Assembly: GCA_902363045.1 (NCBI GenBank) | Contig: CABIYX010000015.1 | Location: 1 to 64,000, forward strand | Direction of reading: 5' to 3' | Source: Clostridiales bacterium | Lineage (GTDB): Bacteria > Bacillota > Clostridia > Oscillospirales > Oscillospiraceae | Length of the DNA stretch: 64,000 nucleotides | Part shown: piece by piece, positions 44,517 through 52,756 of the stretch | Position numbering within the stretch: the first letter of the stretch is position 1 | How the letters are laid out: each line of letters begins with the position of its first letter | Program-made: the position numbers and the translations under genes | The notes under the pieces: generated by a model | Databases searched by the model: none | The model's input: the letters and a program-made list of their open reading frames with translations, nothing else | Told to the model about the DNA's origin: nothing

Positions 44517-46359
44517 GGCCCAGCACCTCCATCGCCCGGCGGAAGAGCCCCGCTCCATCCAGTCCCAGACTTTTTTTCAGGATCGGGACCGCTCCATGGG
44601 GCACATATCCCGTTCCGCAGTTGACCAGGGCGGCCTTCGCCGCTGTGCCGGCGGCCTCCAGGGCCGCCAGAGCCCGGACGCCCACACAGCCCTGCGCCAC
44701 GCACTCCTCCGCTACCAGAAGATGACCCGTTCTGCGCACAGACTCGATCAAGGTTTCTGTCTCAAGAGGTATAATGATATTCCACTTTACAACCTCCGCC
44801 TGGATCCCGGCCTCCTCCAGTTGGTCCGCCGCCGCCAGAAGGTCGTTGATCTCCATGCCATAGCCCGCCAGAGTGATGTCTGTTCCGGGGCGCAGGACCA
44901 CCGCCGGAGCTTCCCCCGAATCTGCTGTGAAGGCTCCCTGGCTCCCTCTGGGATAACGCACCGCCACGGGACCGGAGCTGCGGCACACCGCCGCCTCCAG
45001 CATCCGGTCCAGCTCCGCGAAATTGGAGGGAGAATACACCGTGATCCCAGGGACGCTGTTCAGATAGGCCACGTCGAATACCCCGTGATGGGTCTCGCCG
45101 TCCTCCCCCACCAGGCCGGCCCGGTCCACCGCCAGGACCACGTGGAGCCCATCGATGGCCATGTCGTGGAGAAGCATATCATAGCTGCGCTGCAAAAACG
45201 TGGAGTACACCGCAAACACGGGCACCGCCCCCTGCTTGGCCATTCCAGCTGCCATGGAGGCTGCACAGCCCTCGGCAATTCCCACATCAAAAAACCGCTT
45301 GGGATAGGCCTCTGCAAAGGCGGTCAGGCCAGTGCCCCCCACCATGGCAGCTGTCAGGGCGCAGATACGCCCGTCGTTCCGGGCCAGCCGGACCAGCGTG
45401 CGGCCAAACACCCGGGAGAAGCTCTCTCCCCCCGCTTTCCGGGGCGCGCCCGTCTCCGGATCAAAGGGGGACACGCCGTGAAAAGCGTCTGGATTTCGCT
45501 CCGCAGGCGCAAAGCCTTTCCCCTTTACAGTTTTTACATGGAGCAGGACAGGCTCCTTCAGACTGGCGGCATACCGGAGGATCTTGGTCAGCTCCGGCAG
45601 ATCATGCCCATCCACCGGCCCCAGATAGGTGAAGCCCATGTTCTCAAACATACTGCACGGAAGAAGGCTCTGCTTCAGGGCCTTTTTCACACCATGGGTC
45701 ATCCGGTAAACCTGCCGGCCCAGCCAGGTGGCCCACATGAAGCGCCGGTACCCCTGCTTGAAGCTGAGATACTGGGGCTTCAGGCGCTGCTGTGCCAGAT
45801 GCCGGGCTACCGCGCCCACATTCCGGTCGATGGACATCCCATTGTCGTTCAGAATGACCAGCAGCTGCTGTCCGCACTGTCCTCCGTTGGACAGTCCCTC
45901 ATAGGCCAGACCGCCGGTGAGGGCCCCGTCGCCGATGAGGGCGGCCACCTGGTAATCCTGGCCCAGGGCGGCCCGTGCCTGGACCATGCCAACCGCCACC
46001 GCCACCGAATTGGAGGCGTGTCCGGCAATGAACGCGTCGTGGACGCTCTCCCCGGGCTTGGGAAAGCCGGCGATCCCGCCGTACTGGCGCAGTCCGGCCA
46101 TCTCCTCCCGCCGTCCGGTGAGCATTTTATGGATATAGCACTGGTGTCCCACATCAAAGACCAGCCGGTCCCGGCTGGTGTCAAACACCCGGTGAATGGC
46201 CACCGTCAGCTCCACCGCGCCCAGGTTAGAGGCCAGATGCCCCCCCGTCCGGGACACGTCCCGGATCAGCTCCTCCCGAAGTTCCCGGCACAGCGCGGCG
46301 GCCTCCTGGTCGCTCAGGTCCGCCAGCAGCGGCCCCGTTTTTTCCTTCTGTTCCCGCAA
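44506..46359 (-). CDS. dxs: 1-deoxy-D-xylulose-5-phosphate synthase
   Basis: Dxs condenses pyruvate and glyceraldehyde 3-phosphate, the entry step of the MEP pathway and a precursor for thiamin and pyridoxal. The 617-residue thiamin-diphosphate enzyme has the GDGALTGGLAYEGLSN cofactor motif, an N-terminal GGHLASNLGAVE with the catalytic His, and the central DRAGLVGEDG transketolase-like segment. It lies in the ispA-dxs-tlyA arrangement usual for Firmicutes. Confidence 0.96.
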   Translation of the reverse strand: MREQKEKTGPLLADLSDQEAAALCRELREELIRDVSRTGGHLASNLGAVELTVAIHRVFDTSRDRLVFDVGHQCYIHKMLTGRREEMAGLRQYGGIAGFPKPGESVHDAFIAGHASNSVAVAVGMVQARAALGQDYQVAALIGDGALTGGLAYEGLSNGGQCGQQLLVILNDNGMSIDRNVGAVARHLAQQRLKPQYLSFKQGYRRFMWATWLGRQVYRMTHGVKKALKQSLLPCSMFENMGFTYLGPVDGHDLPELTKILRYAASLKEPVLLHVKTVKGKGFAPAERNPDAFHGVSPFDPETGAPRKAGGESFSRVFGRTLVRLARNDGRICALTAAMVGGTGLTAFAEAYPKRFFDVGIAEGCAASMAAGMAKQGAVPVFAVYSTFLQRSYDMLLHDMAIDGLHVVLAVDRAGLVGEDGETHHGVFDVAYLNSVPGITVYSPSNFAELDRMLEAAVCRSSGPVAVRYPRGSQGAFTADSGEAPAVVLRPGTDITLAGYGMEINDLLAAADQLEEAGIQAEVVKWNIIIPLETETLIESVRRTGHLLVAEECVAQGCVGVRALAALEAAGTAAKAALVNCGTGYVPHGAVPILKKSLGLDGAGLFRRAMEVLGREQ

Positions 46360-46393
46360 GTGAATCCCTCACATCTCCACTGAGCTGCCGCCC

Positions 46394-46849
46394 TCACCAG
46401 ATCACAGGCCCGATCAGCCCGATCGCCGTTCCAAGCAGCGCACCCATCAGCACCTGGGGCAGGGTGTGCCCCAGTTCCTCGTTGAGTTTCTTCCCTTTCA
46501 GCTCCTGGGGCAGGTCGTCCCAGTGCTCCCGGATATAGTTGATCACCTTTGCCTGCTCCCCCGCAGCCCGGCGCACATTACAGGCGTCGTACATCACCAC
46601 CAGGGCAATGGCCGCCGACAGGGAAAACAGGGGGTCCCGCCAGCCGCAGACCTGTCCGATAGAGGCCGCCGCGGCACAGATGAAGGCCGAGTGGGAGCTG
46701 GGCATATTGCCGCTCCCAATCATCTTCCGCAGATCCAGGTTCCGGTTTGTGACCCAGTGCAGCAGCGTCTTCAGCACCTGAGCCGCGAACCAGGCCAGGA
46801 TTGCCAGATCCAGCGTTAGATTTCCAGTCAAAAAGCCCGTATGATCCAT
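46394..46849 (-). CDS. Divergent PAP2 (DUF212) family membrane protein
   Basis: The 151-residue protein has four to five hydrophobic helices and the acid-phosphatase-like motif SGNMPSSHSAF plus a later GHTLPQVLMGALLG, the hallmarks of DUF212/divergent PAP2 proteins such as YuiD. Its position between ispA and dxs suggests a lipid phosphate substrate, possibly a polyprenyl phosphate, but that is inference from context. Confidence 0.88.
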   Translation of the reverse strand: MDHTGFLTGNLTLDLAILAWFAAQVLKTLLHWVTNRNLDLRKMIGSGNMPSSHSAFICAAAASIGQVCGWRDPLFSLSAAIALVVMYDACNVRRAAGEQAKVINYIREHWDDLPQELKGKKLNEELGHTLPQVLMGALLGTAIGLIGPVIW

Positions 46850-46896
46850 CGTCTGTTACCTCTTTACCAGGGCCGTCTGTCCTTTTCCTCTCCGGC

Positions 46897-47778
46897 TCAG
46901 CTCTTGCGGCCCGCCAGCGCCCGGGCCAGACACAGGAGGAAGTCCGGCTCCGCAAAGCCGGACAGGGCCTGCTCCGCCTGTCCGGTCAGTTCCTCCACCA
47001 GGGCCCGGCTGCACTCCAGACCCAGGACCGTGACAAAGGTGCTCTTCTCATTCACCCGGTCTGAGCCCACAGACTTGCCCAGCTCCTGGTCGGTACTGGT
47101 CACATCCAGAATGTCATCCTGGATCTGGAAGGCACGTCCGATGCACCGGGCATATTCCCTGACGGCACAACGCTGCTCCTCCGTCCCACCGGCAGCGATG
47201 CAGCCCAGCTCGGCCGCCGCGGAGATCAGGGCTCCGGTCTTAAGCTGCTGGAGCTGCTCCAGTTCTCCCCGGGTCAGGGCTCTCCCCTCCCCGGCCATGT
47301 CCAGGACCTGTCCGCCCACCATGCCCTCCGGTCCCGCTTCCCGGGACAGGCAGGACACCGCCTCCACCACCCGCTCCGCCGGCAGTTCCGCCTGGGTCAA
47401 GACCCCAAAGGCCGCTGTGAGCAGCCCGTCGCCGGCCAGGATGGCGGTGGCCTCTCCATACACCTTATGGTTGGTTGGGCGCCCCCGCCGCAGGTCATCG
47501 TCATCCATGGCGGGCAGATCGTCGTGGATCAGGGAGTAGGTATGGATCATCTCCACACCGCAGGCCAGGGGCAGCGCCAGGGCCGGGTCTCCGCCGCACA
47601 GGCGGCAGGTCTCCAGCACCAGAACGGGGCGGATCCGCTTCCCTCCCGCCAGCAGGGAGTACTCCATGGCCTCGGTCAGGTCGGCATACCGCCTCCAGCC
47701 CTGACAGACCTGGTGCAGCGCCTCCTCCACCAGTTTCCGGTCCTCCTCCAGTCTCTGTTGGAACACCTCCTGCTCCAT
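46897..47778 (-). CDS. ispA: Farnesyl diphosphate synthase
   Basis: IspA makes FPP from DMAPP/GPP and IPP. The 293-residue trans-prenyltransferase has the first Asp-rich motif DDLPAMDDDDLRRG (from D86) and the second QIQDDILD, plus GGKRIRP. The two residues between the Asp pairs are the bacterial type II FPPS insertion. The ATG at 47778 lies 2 bp after xseB; the longer frame is an overlap with xseB. Confidence 0.95.
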   Translation of the reverse strand: MEQEVFQQRLEEDRKLVEEALHQVCQGWRRYADLTEAMEYSLLAGGKRIRPVLVLETCRLCGGDPALALPLACGVEMIHTYSLIHDDLPAMDDDDLRRGRPTNHKVYGEATAILAGDGLLTAAFGVLTQAELPAERVVEAVSCLSREAGPEGMVGGQVLDMAGEGRALTRGELEQLQQLKTGALISAAAELGCIAAGGTEEQRCAVREYARCIGRAFQIQDDILDVTSTDQELGKSVGSDRVNEKSTFVTVLGLECSRALVEELTGQAEQALSGFAEPDFLLCLARALAGRKS

Positions 47779-47780
47779 GC

Positions 47781-48017
47781 TCAGCGCTCCTCTCCGAAGG
47801 GCTGCTCCTCCGGCTGACCGTCCGGTCCCGCCGTCAGCAGGGTCACCTTCTGCTCTGCCTGGTCCAGCAGTGCGGAGCACTGCCTCAGGATCCCGGCCCC
47901 CTCCTCAAAGAGGGTCATGGCCTGCTCCAGCGGGGCGTCCCCCCGCTCCAACAGACCCACGATCTCCTCCAGACGTACCATGGACTGCTCAAAATCCAGC
48001 TTTTTCTTCGTGGCCAT
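47781..48017 (-). CDS. xseB: Exodeoxyribonuclease VII small subunit
   Basis: XseB is the small helical subunit of exonuclease VII. The 78-residue product has FEQSMVRLEEIVGLLERGDAPLE, the conserved helical hairpin of the family. The ATG at 48017 is preceded by AAGGAAGAA; a longer frame reads into the 73-bp gap after xseA, which contains a small GGCCCGG hairpin. Confidence 0.95.
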   Translation of the reverse strand: MATKKKLDFEQSMVRLEEIVGLLERGDAPLEQAMTLFEEGAGILRQCSALLDQAEQKVTLLTAGPDGQPEEQPFGEER

Positions 48018-48090
48018 TGGTTCTTCCTTTCTCCGGGCCGACAACGGCCCGGCAACGAACACTTTAAATCCGCAGACACAGCCTGTCCGC

Positions 48091-49317
48091 TCAGACACCC
48101 TCTGTCTCCCCTTCACGCACCACACAGTCCACCTGTCCGTCCGACAGCCGCAGGGAGAAGGGCTCCCCGGGACAGGCGTCCCGGACCGAGGCGATCACGC
48201 TCCCATCCCCCTTTTGGGCGATGGCGTATCCCCGGCCCAGCACCTTCAGAGGGCTGAGGGCGTCCAACGCGGCAGCCAGTCTGGCAAAGCGCTCCCGCTG
48301 ACCGGATACGCTGGCAGACAGGCCGTGGCCCAGGCGGCGGCTCTGATAGTCCAGCAACAGACGCTTCTCCTGAAAATAGCGCCGTGGATCGGCCATGACC
48401 CGGCTCTCCCGCAGGCGCTCCAGCCGCTGGCGCTCCCTTAGGAGCCGCTGGCGGGACGCCTGCTCCATACGCGCCCCCAGTGACGCCAGGGCGGCATAGA
48501 TCTCGTTCTGGTCGGGCACCGCCAGCTCCGCAGCATTAGAGGGCGTGGCCGCCCGCAGGTCCGCCGTAAAATCGGCGATGGTCACATCGGGCTCATGTCC
48601 CACGGCGGAGATCACCGGGATCTGGGAGCCGTAGACTGCGCGGGCCACACATTCCTCGTTAAAGGCCCACAGGTCCTCCATGGAGCCGCCTCCCCGGCCG
48701 GTGATGATCAGGTCGGCCGCCTGGTGCAGGTTAGCCCACCGGATGGCGGCGGCGATTTCCTCTGCCGCCCCCTCCCCCTGGACCCGCACCGGAAGGATCC
48801 GGATCTGAGCCATGGGCCACCGGGCCCCCAGGATCCGGAGCATATCCCGCACCGCCGCGCCGGCGGGCGAGGTCACCAGGGCGATCCGCCCCGGAATCCG
48901 CGGCAGGGGGCGCTTATGCGCCCGGTCAAACAGGCCCTCCTGGAGCAGGCGGGCCTTCATCTGCTCAAAGGCCACCGCCAGATCTCCCGCGCCCTCCGGC
49001 GTCAGCCGGACACAATACAGCTGGTACTGTCCGTCCCGGGGAAACACTGTCACCCGGCCCGCCGCGATGACCTGCATCCCGTTTTGCGGGCGAAAGCGCA
49101 GGGAAGCAGCATCCCCCCGGAACATGACGCACCGCAGCGCCCCCTCCCCGTCCTTCAGGGTGAAATAGTGGTGCCCGGAGGGGTACATCTTATAGTTGGA
49201 CAGCTCCCCCCGCACCAGCAGTCCGGACAGGACCCGGTCCCGGTCCATGAAGCCCTTGATATACTGGCCCACCTGGCTGGGGGTTAGGACCGTCTGCTCC
49301 TGACGGGGGGCGCTCAC
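48091..49317 (-). CDS. xseA: Exodeoxyribonuclease VII large subunit
   Basis: XseA is the catalytic subunit of ExoVII, a bidirectional single-strand exonuclease. The 408-residue protein has an N-terminal OB-fold (LSNYKMYPSGHHYFTLKD), the catalytic core with ITGRGGGSMEDLWAFNEE and ISAVGHEPDVTI, and a coiled-coil C-terminal arm. It overlaps the TsaD-like gene by 4 bp. Confidence 0.95.
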   Translation of the reverse strand: MSAPRQEQTVLTPSQVGQYIKGFMDRDRVLSGLLVRGELSNYKMYPSGHHYFTLKDGEGALRCVMFRGDAASLRFRPQNGMQVIAAGRVTVFPRDGQYQLYCVRLTPEGAGDLAVAFEQMKARLLQEGLFDRAHKRPLPRIPGRIALVTSPAGAAVRDMLRILGARWPMAQIRILPVRVQGEGAAEEIAAAIRWANLHQAADLIITGRGGGSMEDLWAFNEECVARAVYGSQIPVISAVGHEPDVTIADFTADLRAATPSNAAELAVPDQNEIYAALASLGARMEQASRQRLLRERQRLERLRESRVMADPRRYFQEKRLLLDYQSRRLGHGLSASVSGQRERFARLAAALDALSPLKVLGRGYAIAQKGDGSVIASVRDACPGEPFSLRLSDGQVDCVVREGETEGV

Positions 49318-50258
49318 CCTTCCGCCTCCCGCTCCATGGCCCGCCAGGTGAGGATGGCCGTTCCCATGGCGTTGTCTGTGGCATACTGAGGCTGGGCAAA
49401 GACCGCGCCGCAGCCCTCCTCCAGTGCCTCGCGCAGGCGGCGGTTGGAGGCCACACCGCCGGAGCAGAGCACCGGCAGGCCTGGATGTGCCTCCTGGGCC
49501 GCCCGGGTAGTACGCAGGATCACATCGGTTACCGTTTCGATGGTAAACCGTGCGATATTGGCCGGCTTCTCACCGTCCGCCAGCAGCTTCTTCACTTGGT
49601 TTTCCATCCCCGACAGGGAGAAGCGCAGCCCGTCCCGCTTGACCCGGTATTTCAGTGTGGTGTCCGCCTCCCCGCTGAGGGCGTCCAGCGCCTTCCCCGC
49701 CGGGAATTGGAGCCCCAGCAATACGCCGGTGCGGTCGATCAGCTGACCGGCGGAGATGTCTGTCGTCCCTCCCAGGATCTCCGCCCGGACAGCCACGCCG
49801 TCCCCCTCCGGCTCTGCCCGCAGCAGCTCTGTGGTGCCGCCGGACAGGTGCCAGGCCAGAAAAGGCCGGTCCAGCAGGTCCATCCGTCCGGCAGACCAAG
49901 CCGCCGCGGCCAGATGCCCCTGCTGGTGAGAGAAGGCATAAAAGGGTACGCCCAGCACATGGGCAAGGCTCTGCCCCTGGGAGGCACCAGCCAGGAAGCA
50001 GGGCATATAGGAGCCCTCCACCGCCCTGGGGCGGGTGCTGGCTCCCACCGCTCCCAATCCCTCCAGAGAGGCCTCCTCCGCCAGAGCGCCCAGCAGTCCA
50101 GGCAGGCGCTTGATATGCTGGAACAGGGCGTCGCTCTGCCGCAAGCCCAGCTCGCCGGGGCGAACGTCCAGAATACGGCCCCGGTTGACGCCCTTCTCCC
50201 CGTCAAAAACGGCGCAGGAGGTGGTGTAGTTGCTGGTATCCAGCCCCAAGACCCGCAC
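49314..50258 (-). CDS. TsaD/Kae1-type paralogue next to nusB
   Basis: The roughly 314-residue ASKHA-fold protein resembles TsaD: it begins MRVLGLDTSNYTTS, has the metal-binding-like HQQGH (H111, H115), and the nucleotide motifs LSGGTTELL and CSGGVASNRRLRE. It is shorter and more diverged than true TsaD, so it is probably a paralogue that Clostridia carry between nusB and xseA, not the t6A enzyme itself. I prefer the second GTG (50258), 7 nt after GGAGG, over the first GTG (50264) which overlaps nusB's stop. Confidence 0.75.
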   Translation of the reverse strand: MRVLGLDTSNYTTSCAVFDGEKGVNRGRILDVRPGELGLRQSDALFQHIKRLPGLLGALAEEASLEGLGAVGASTRPRAVEGSYMPCFLAGASQGQSLAHVLGVPFYAFSHQQGHLAAAAWSAGRMDLLDRPFLAWHLSGGTTELLRAEPEGDGVAVRAEILGGTTDISAGQLIDRTGVLLGLQFPAGKALDALSGEADTTLKYRVKRDGLRFSLSGMENQVKKLLADGEKPANIARFTIETVTDVILRTTRAAQEAHPGLPVLCSGGVASNRRLREALEEGCGAVFAQPQYATDNAMGTAILTWRAMEREAEG

Positions 50259-50260
50259 GG

Positions 50261-50764
50261 TCACTCCTCCGGAGCGGGCTCAGTCCCGGCCGCGGCCTTC
50301 TCCGGCTTGGCCGGCGTATCCTGAAATTCCGCCCGGACAAAGGTCCCCAGGATCCCGTTGACAAAGGAAGCCACCTCCTGGGGCTCATACCGCTTGGTCA
50401 GCTCCACCGCCGCGTTGATGGCGGCGGCGTTGGGGATGTCCGGCATATACAGGATCTCATACATGGCCGTCCGCATGATGGCCGCCGCCATGCGGGGGAT
50501 CCGTTCAAAGGACCAGCCCACCGCGTAGCGGCTGATGTAGTCGTCCAGCTCCGGACCGTGGGCAAAGGCGCCCCGGACCAGATTTTTGATATAGGTCTCC
50601 TGCTTTTCGTTGGGATACTGGGCGTAGACCGGCATCTCCTGGGCCAGCTCGTCAAAGCGCTCCCGATTCAGCTCGCTCTCCAGCACCTCGTCCGCGCTCT
50701 GTGTCCCGAATCCCAGGGAAAATATCAGATGTACCGCGATCTCGCGGGCATTGTCTCTTGTCAT
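50261..50764 (-). CDS. nusB: Transcription antitermination factor NusB
   Basis: NusB with NusE/S10 binds boxA RNA in rRNA antitermination. The 167-residue helical protein has REIAVHLIFSLGF, YAVGWSFERIPRMAAAIMRTAMYEIL and AAINAAVELTKRY. The C-terminal 25 residues are a Pro/Ala/Glu tail not found in most NusB. The ATG at 50764 follows GGAGG. A TATAAT (50815-50820) is a possible -10, with a weak -35 lying in the terminator of the next gene. Confidence 0.94.
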   Translation of the reverse strand: MTRDNAREIAVHLIFSLGFGTQSADEVLESELNRERFDELAQEMPVYAQYPNEKQETYIKNLVRGAFAHGPELDDYISRYAVGWSFERIPRMAAAIMRTAMYEILYMPDIPNAAAINAAVELTKRYEPQEVASFVNGILGTFVRAEFQDTPAKPEKAAAGTEPAPEE

Positions 50765-50833
50765 GTCTGTCTCCTCCGTTAACTGGTCCCATTCTGGCAT
50801 AGAATCGTAATTCTATTATATACACCCTTATGC

Positions 50834-50882
50834 AAAAAGGAAACCCCCAAAATTCACAAACCGCGAATTTTCAGGGGTTTCC
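50834..50882 (-). terminator. Intrinsic terminator of the cell wall hydrolase gene
   Basis: On the minus strand GGAAACCCC and GAATTTT-type arms (50839-50882) form a long interrupted stem of about 16 bp, followed by TTTTTGC (50834-50838 on the plus strand as AAAAA). It ends the transcript just upstream of the nusB promoter region. Confidence 0.85.
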
Positions 50883-50911
50883 TCTCTGAGGTTTATTCAG
50901 TTCTCCGCCGG

Positions 50912-51877
50912 TCACGCATAAAACCTGTGGCCGCCGATCACGGCGATGCAGGTGCGGTTCCGGGCCGCCCAGCTGTTGGGAGTAGAGTCGAAATAGAGAG
51001 CGTTCTTGGTCTTCTCCACCACTGCCCCGTCCAGCACCAGCTTAGCCGCGGCCACGCTGGAGGCGTTGGGGGTGCGTTTGGCCAGCTGGCCGGAGCGGTA
51101 GGTGGTGAACTGGTTCTTCTGCGCCAGCACACTCTCCACAGTGTTGGGGAACATCGGACTCTTTACGCGGTTCATGATCACATTGCCCACCGCGATCTTG
51201 CCGTCCAGAGGCTGATTCCCGCTCTCCGCATAGATCACGCGGGAGAGCCAGAACAGGTCCTTCTCATTATAGAACTGGTTCCCCGGGGTCAGTCCGCCGC
51301 TTCCGCGGGTGACCGCCACAGTACCTGTGGCCCCGTTCCACTTCAGGTCCGCGTCAAAGGCCTTTGTCAAAACGGACAGGGGGACCGTCACCCGGTTCCC
51401 AGTCAGCCCGACGCCCTCCGGGACATACAGATAGCGGCCGTTGGCCACCACATACTGCTGTCCCACCACAGCGGTCAGCGTCAGCTTCCCGCTGGTCACG
51501 GTCACCGTGCGGCTTCCGGCGTCCCAGGCCGCCGAAGCGGCGGGATCCAGCGCCTTGGCCATGGGGACCAAAGCCACATAAGTCGTTCCGCTGCGCTGTG
51601 TCTTGCCTACCTCGGTGGATACCGGCTCGCCGTCCACGGTCAGGGTCCGGTCCAGATTCTCAACCAGAGTCAGGACACTTCCCCCCGCCACCGCGGGCAC
51701 CGGCTCCGCCCGATCCGCTTCCTGATCTTGTTCCGCGTCCGCCTGCCGGACCGCCGCCTCAGCAGCTGTCCCGTTGGACTCAGACACAAGAGCGGCAGAG
51801 CTCTGCTCCACACCAGCTCCCATCAGGAGAAGCAAGGCAAAGGCGCTCAGCGTCAGCGAAAACAGCTTTCGTGTCAT
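50912..51877 (-). CDS. Secreted cell wall hydrolase, SleB/CwlJ-type domain
   Basis: The 321-residue protein has a Sec signal peptide (residues 1-29, KLFSLTLSAFALLLLMGAG), then a low-complexity Ala/Glu stretch. A copper-amine-oxidase-like stalk domain (about 75-190; LDRTLTVDGEPV, GTTYVALVPMAKAL) follows, then a C-terminal Hydrolase_2 (SleB/CwlJ) domain with LSRVIYAESGNQPLDGKIAV. The family includes lytic enzymes that cut spore cortex or wall peptidoglycan. The start at 51877 has AGGAG eight bases upstream; an earlier in-frame GTG is too close to it. Its own terminator follows. Confidence 0.88.
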   Translation of the reverse strand: MTRKLFSLTLSAFALLLLMGAGVEQSSAALVSESNGTAAEAAVRQADAEQDQEADRAEPVPAVAGGSVLTLVENLDRTLTVDGEPVSTEVGKTQRSGTTYVALVPMAKALDPAASAAWDAGSRTVTVTSGKLTLTAVVGQQYVVANGRYLYVPEGVGLTGNRVTVPLSVLTKAFDADLKWNGATGTVAVTRGSGGLTPGNQFYNEKDLFWLSRVIYAESGNQPLDGKIAVGNVIMNRVKSPMFPNTVESVLAQKNQFTTYRSGQLAKRTPNASSVAAAKLVLDGAVVEKTKNALYFDSTPNSWAARNRTCIAVIGGHRFYA

Positions 51878-51937
51878 TGTCTTCACTCCTATGGTTACAA
51901 AATTATGTCAACAAAAATGACATCAAAAGCAACTGTT

Positions 51938-51963
51938 TGTTACTTTTGTTACCACATTGTAAC
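51938..51963 (+). promoter_or_regulatory. GTTAC repeat cluster, possible WalR-type box
   Basis: TGTTAC occurs at 51938-51943 and 51947-51952, followed after 5 bp by TGTAAC at 51958-51963. The last pair fits the WalR consensus TGTWAH-N5-TGTWAH described in Bacillus for cell wall lytic genes. The same pair is also a GTTAC-N6-GTAAC inverted repeat, so another regulator is possible. It lies 60-85 bp upstream of the wall hydrolase start. Confidence 0.35.
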
Positions 51964-52191
51964 CAATTTGCCTGTTTGAAACAAGGGTAAAATTCACTAT
52001 ACTTTCTCCGAAAATCTTGTGTATTTTTTCTAACATAGCAGAAAAACGACTAATTTTCACGCAAATTCCACTATTTCACTCAAAAAATATCCTTATAAAG
52101 TGTACAAAGCTCTTCCCCTCATCAAGCCCCCCTCTCAGGGCATCCCGTTCCCTGCCCTTCTCCGCCCTCCATACTGAGAAGAAAATTTTGC

Positions 52192-52220
52192 TTGCATTTT
52201 CTTCTCACCTATGTTATAGT
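52192..52220 (+). promoter_or_regulatory. Promoter of tRNA-Gly
   Basis: TTGCAT (52192-52197), a 17-bp spacer and TATAGT (52215-52220) lie 17 bp upstream of the tRNA 5' end. Confidence 0.65.
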
Positions 52221-52237
52221 AGTCAAGTAATCGAGTT

Positions 52238-52311
52238 GCAGGTGTAGTTCAATGGCAGAATGTCAGCTTCCCAAGCTGAACACGGGGGTTCGATTCCCCT
52301 CACCTGCTCCA
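52238..52311 (+). tRNA. tRNA-Gly (anticodon CCC)
   Basis: The 74-nt sequence folds as a cloverleaf. Acceptor GCAGGTG pairs with CACCTGC, the D arm contains GTTC, the anticodon stem TCAGC pairs with GCTGA, and the loop TTCCCAA has anticodon CCC (reads GGG). The T arm is GGGG-TTCGATT-CCCC. CCA is encoded (52309-52311). A terminator follows at once. Confidence 0.95.
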
Positions 52312-52354
52312 AAAGAAAATGCGGCTTGTTTCGACAAGTCGCATTTTCTTTTTT
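52312..52354 (+). terminator. Intrinsic terminator of tRNA-Gly
   Basis: An 18-bp stem with one G-T wobble (52312-52329 with 52334-52351) is capped by a TTCG tetraloop and ends in TTTTTT, directly after the tRNA CCA. Confidence 0.95.
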
Positions 52355-52384
52355 GGGTTTCGCTCCCGTTGGTCGCTCCACCCT

Positions 52385-52422
52385 TCGGTGATTGAAATGC
52401 TCGTCGGTGATTGAAATGCTCG
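52385..52422. repeat. Tandem 19-bp duplication
   Basis: TCGGTGATTGAAATGCTCG is present twice in direct tandem (52385-52403 and 52404-52422) with no spacer. Two units with no spacer do not make a CRISPR array. Confidence 0.9.
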
Positions 52423-52507
52423 GGCGAAGTGAATTCGCCCTGCGCCAAGGTTTTGCCTGTGGCAAAACGCTTGTACGGCGCAAAGGCGCCGCCGGCCAGA
52501 AGGCCGG
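52422..52507. repeat. Cluster of nested palindromes downstream of the tRNA
   Basis: Successive hairpins are GGGCGAA/TTCGCCC (52422-52440), an outer TGCGCC/GGCGCA (52441-52446 with 52477-52482) around GTTTTGCC/GGCAAAAC (52450-52468), and CCGGCC/GGCCGG (52492-52507). The 52312-52756 gap has no credible gene. It looks like a palindromic repetitive element or a decayed mobile-element end. Confidence 0.7.
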
Positions 52508-52594
52508 TTGGATGCTTCTCAAGAAAAATTGCAAATTTGAATCCAAGAGAGTTCGACCGACCTGAGAGGATTTGGATTGTTACCCCTTGCCACA

Positions 52595-52643
52595 TGAAAA
52601 ACCGGCGAAAGTGTTGATTTCCAACACTTTCGCCGGTTTTTCA
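52595..52643. terminator. Bidirectional terminator
   Basis: A perfect 22-bp stem (52595-52616 with 52622-52643) with a 5-nt loop carries A runs on the left and T runs on the right. It can therefore end transcripts from both sides, including the minus-strand operon ending at 52757. Confidence 0.9.
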
Positions 52644-52756
52644 TTTATTCATTTCCCTGCTGTTATCCCATTCCAGAGCATCACAGCACATTTTTCTGGT
52701 GGGGGAACCGGTGGGGGGAAGTCGCGCCCACGCGCTCCCCCATCTTTAAAAGCCCT

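Larger units (their letters stand above)
51878..52237. other. AT-rich intergenic region between wall hydrolase and tRNA-Gly
   Basis: This 360-bp stretch is much richer in A and T than the core. It holds the promoter region of the wall hydrolase (minus strand), repeated GTTAC elements at 51938-51963, and the tRNA promoter at 52192-52220. Between 51964 and 52190 I see no gene; short open frames lack ribosome-binding sites. Confidence 0.7.

Noticed and set aside
52385..52422. Start of a CRISPR array
   Set aside because: Only two units, no spacer between them and no cas genes.
52223..52595. Minus-strand frames of 107 and 110 residues across the tRNA, with endings like GEGNRTPVFSLGS
   Set aside because: This is the well-known false ORF made by translating the antisense of a tRNA gene; it also crosses a terminator and palindromes.
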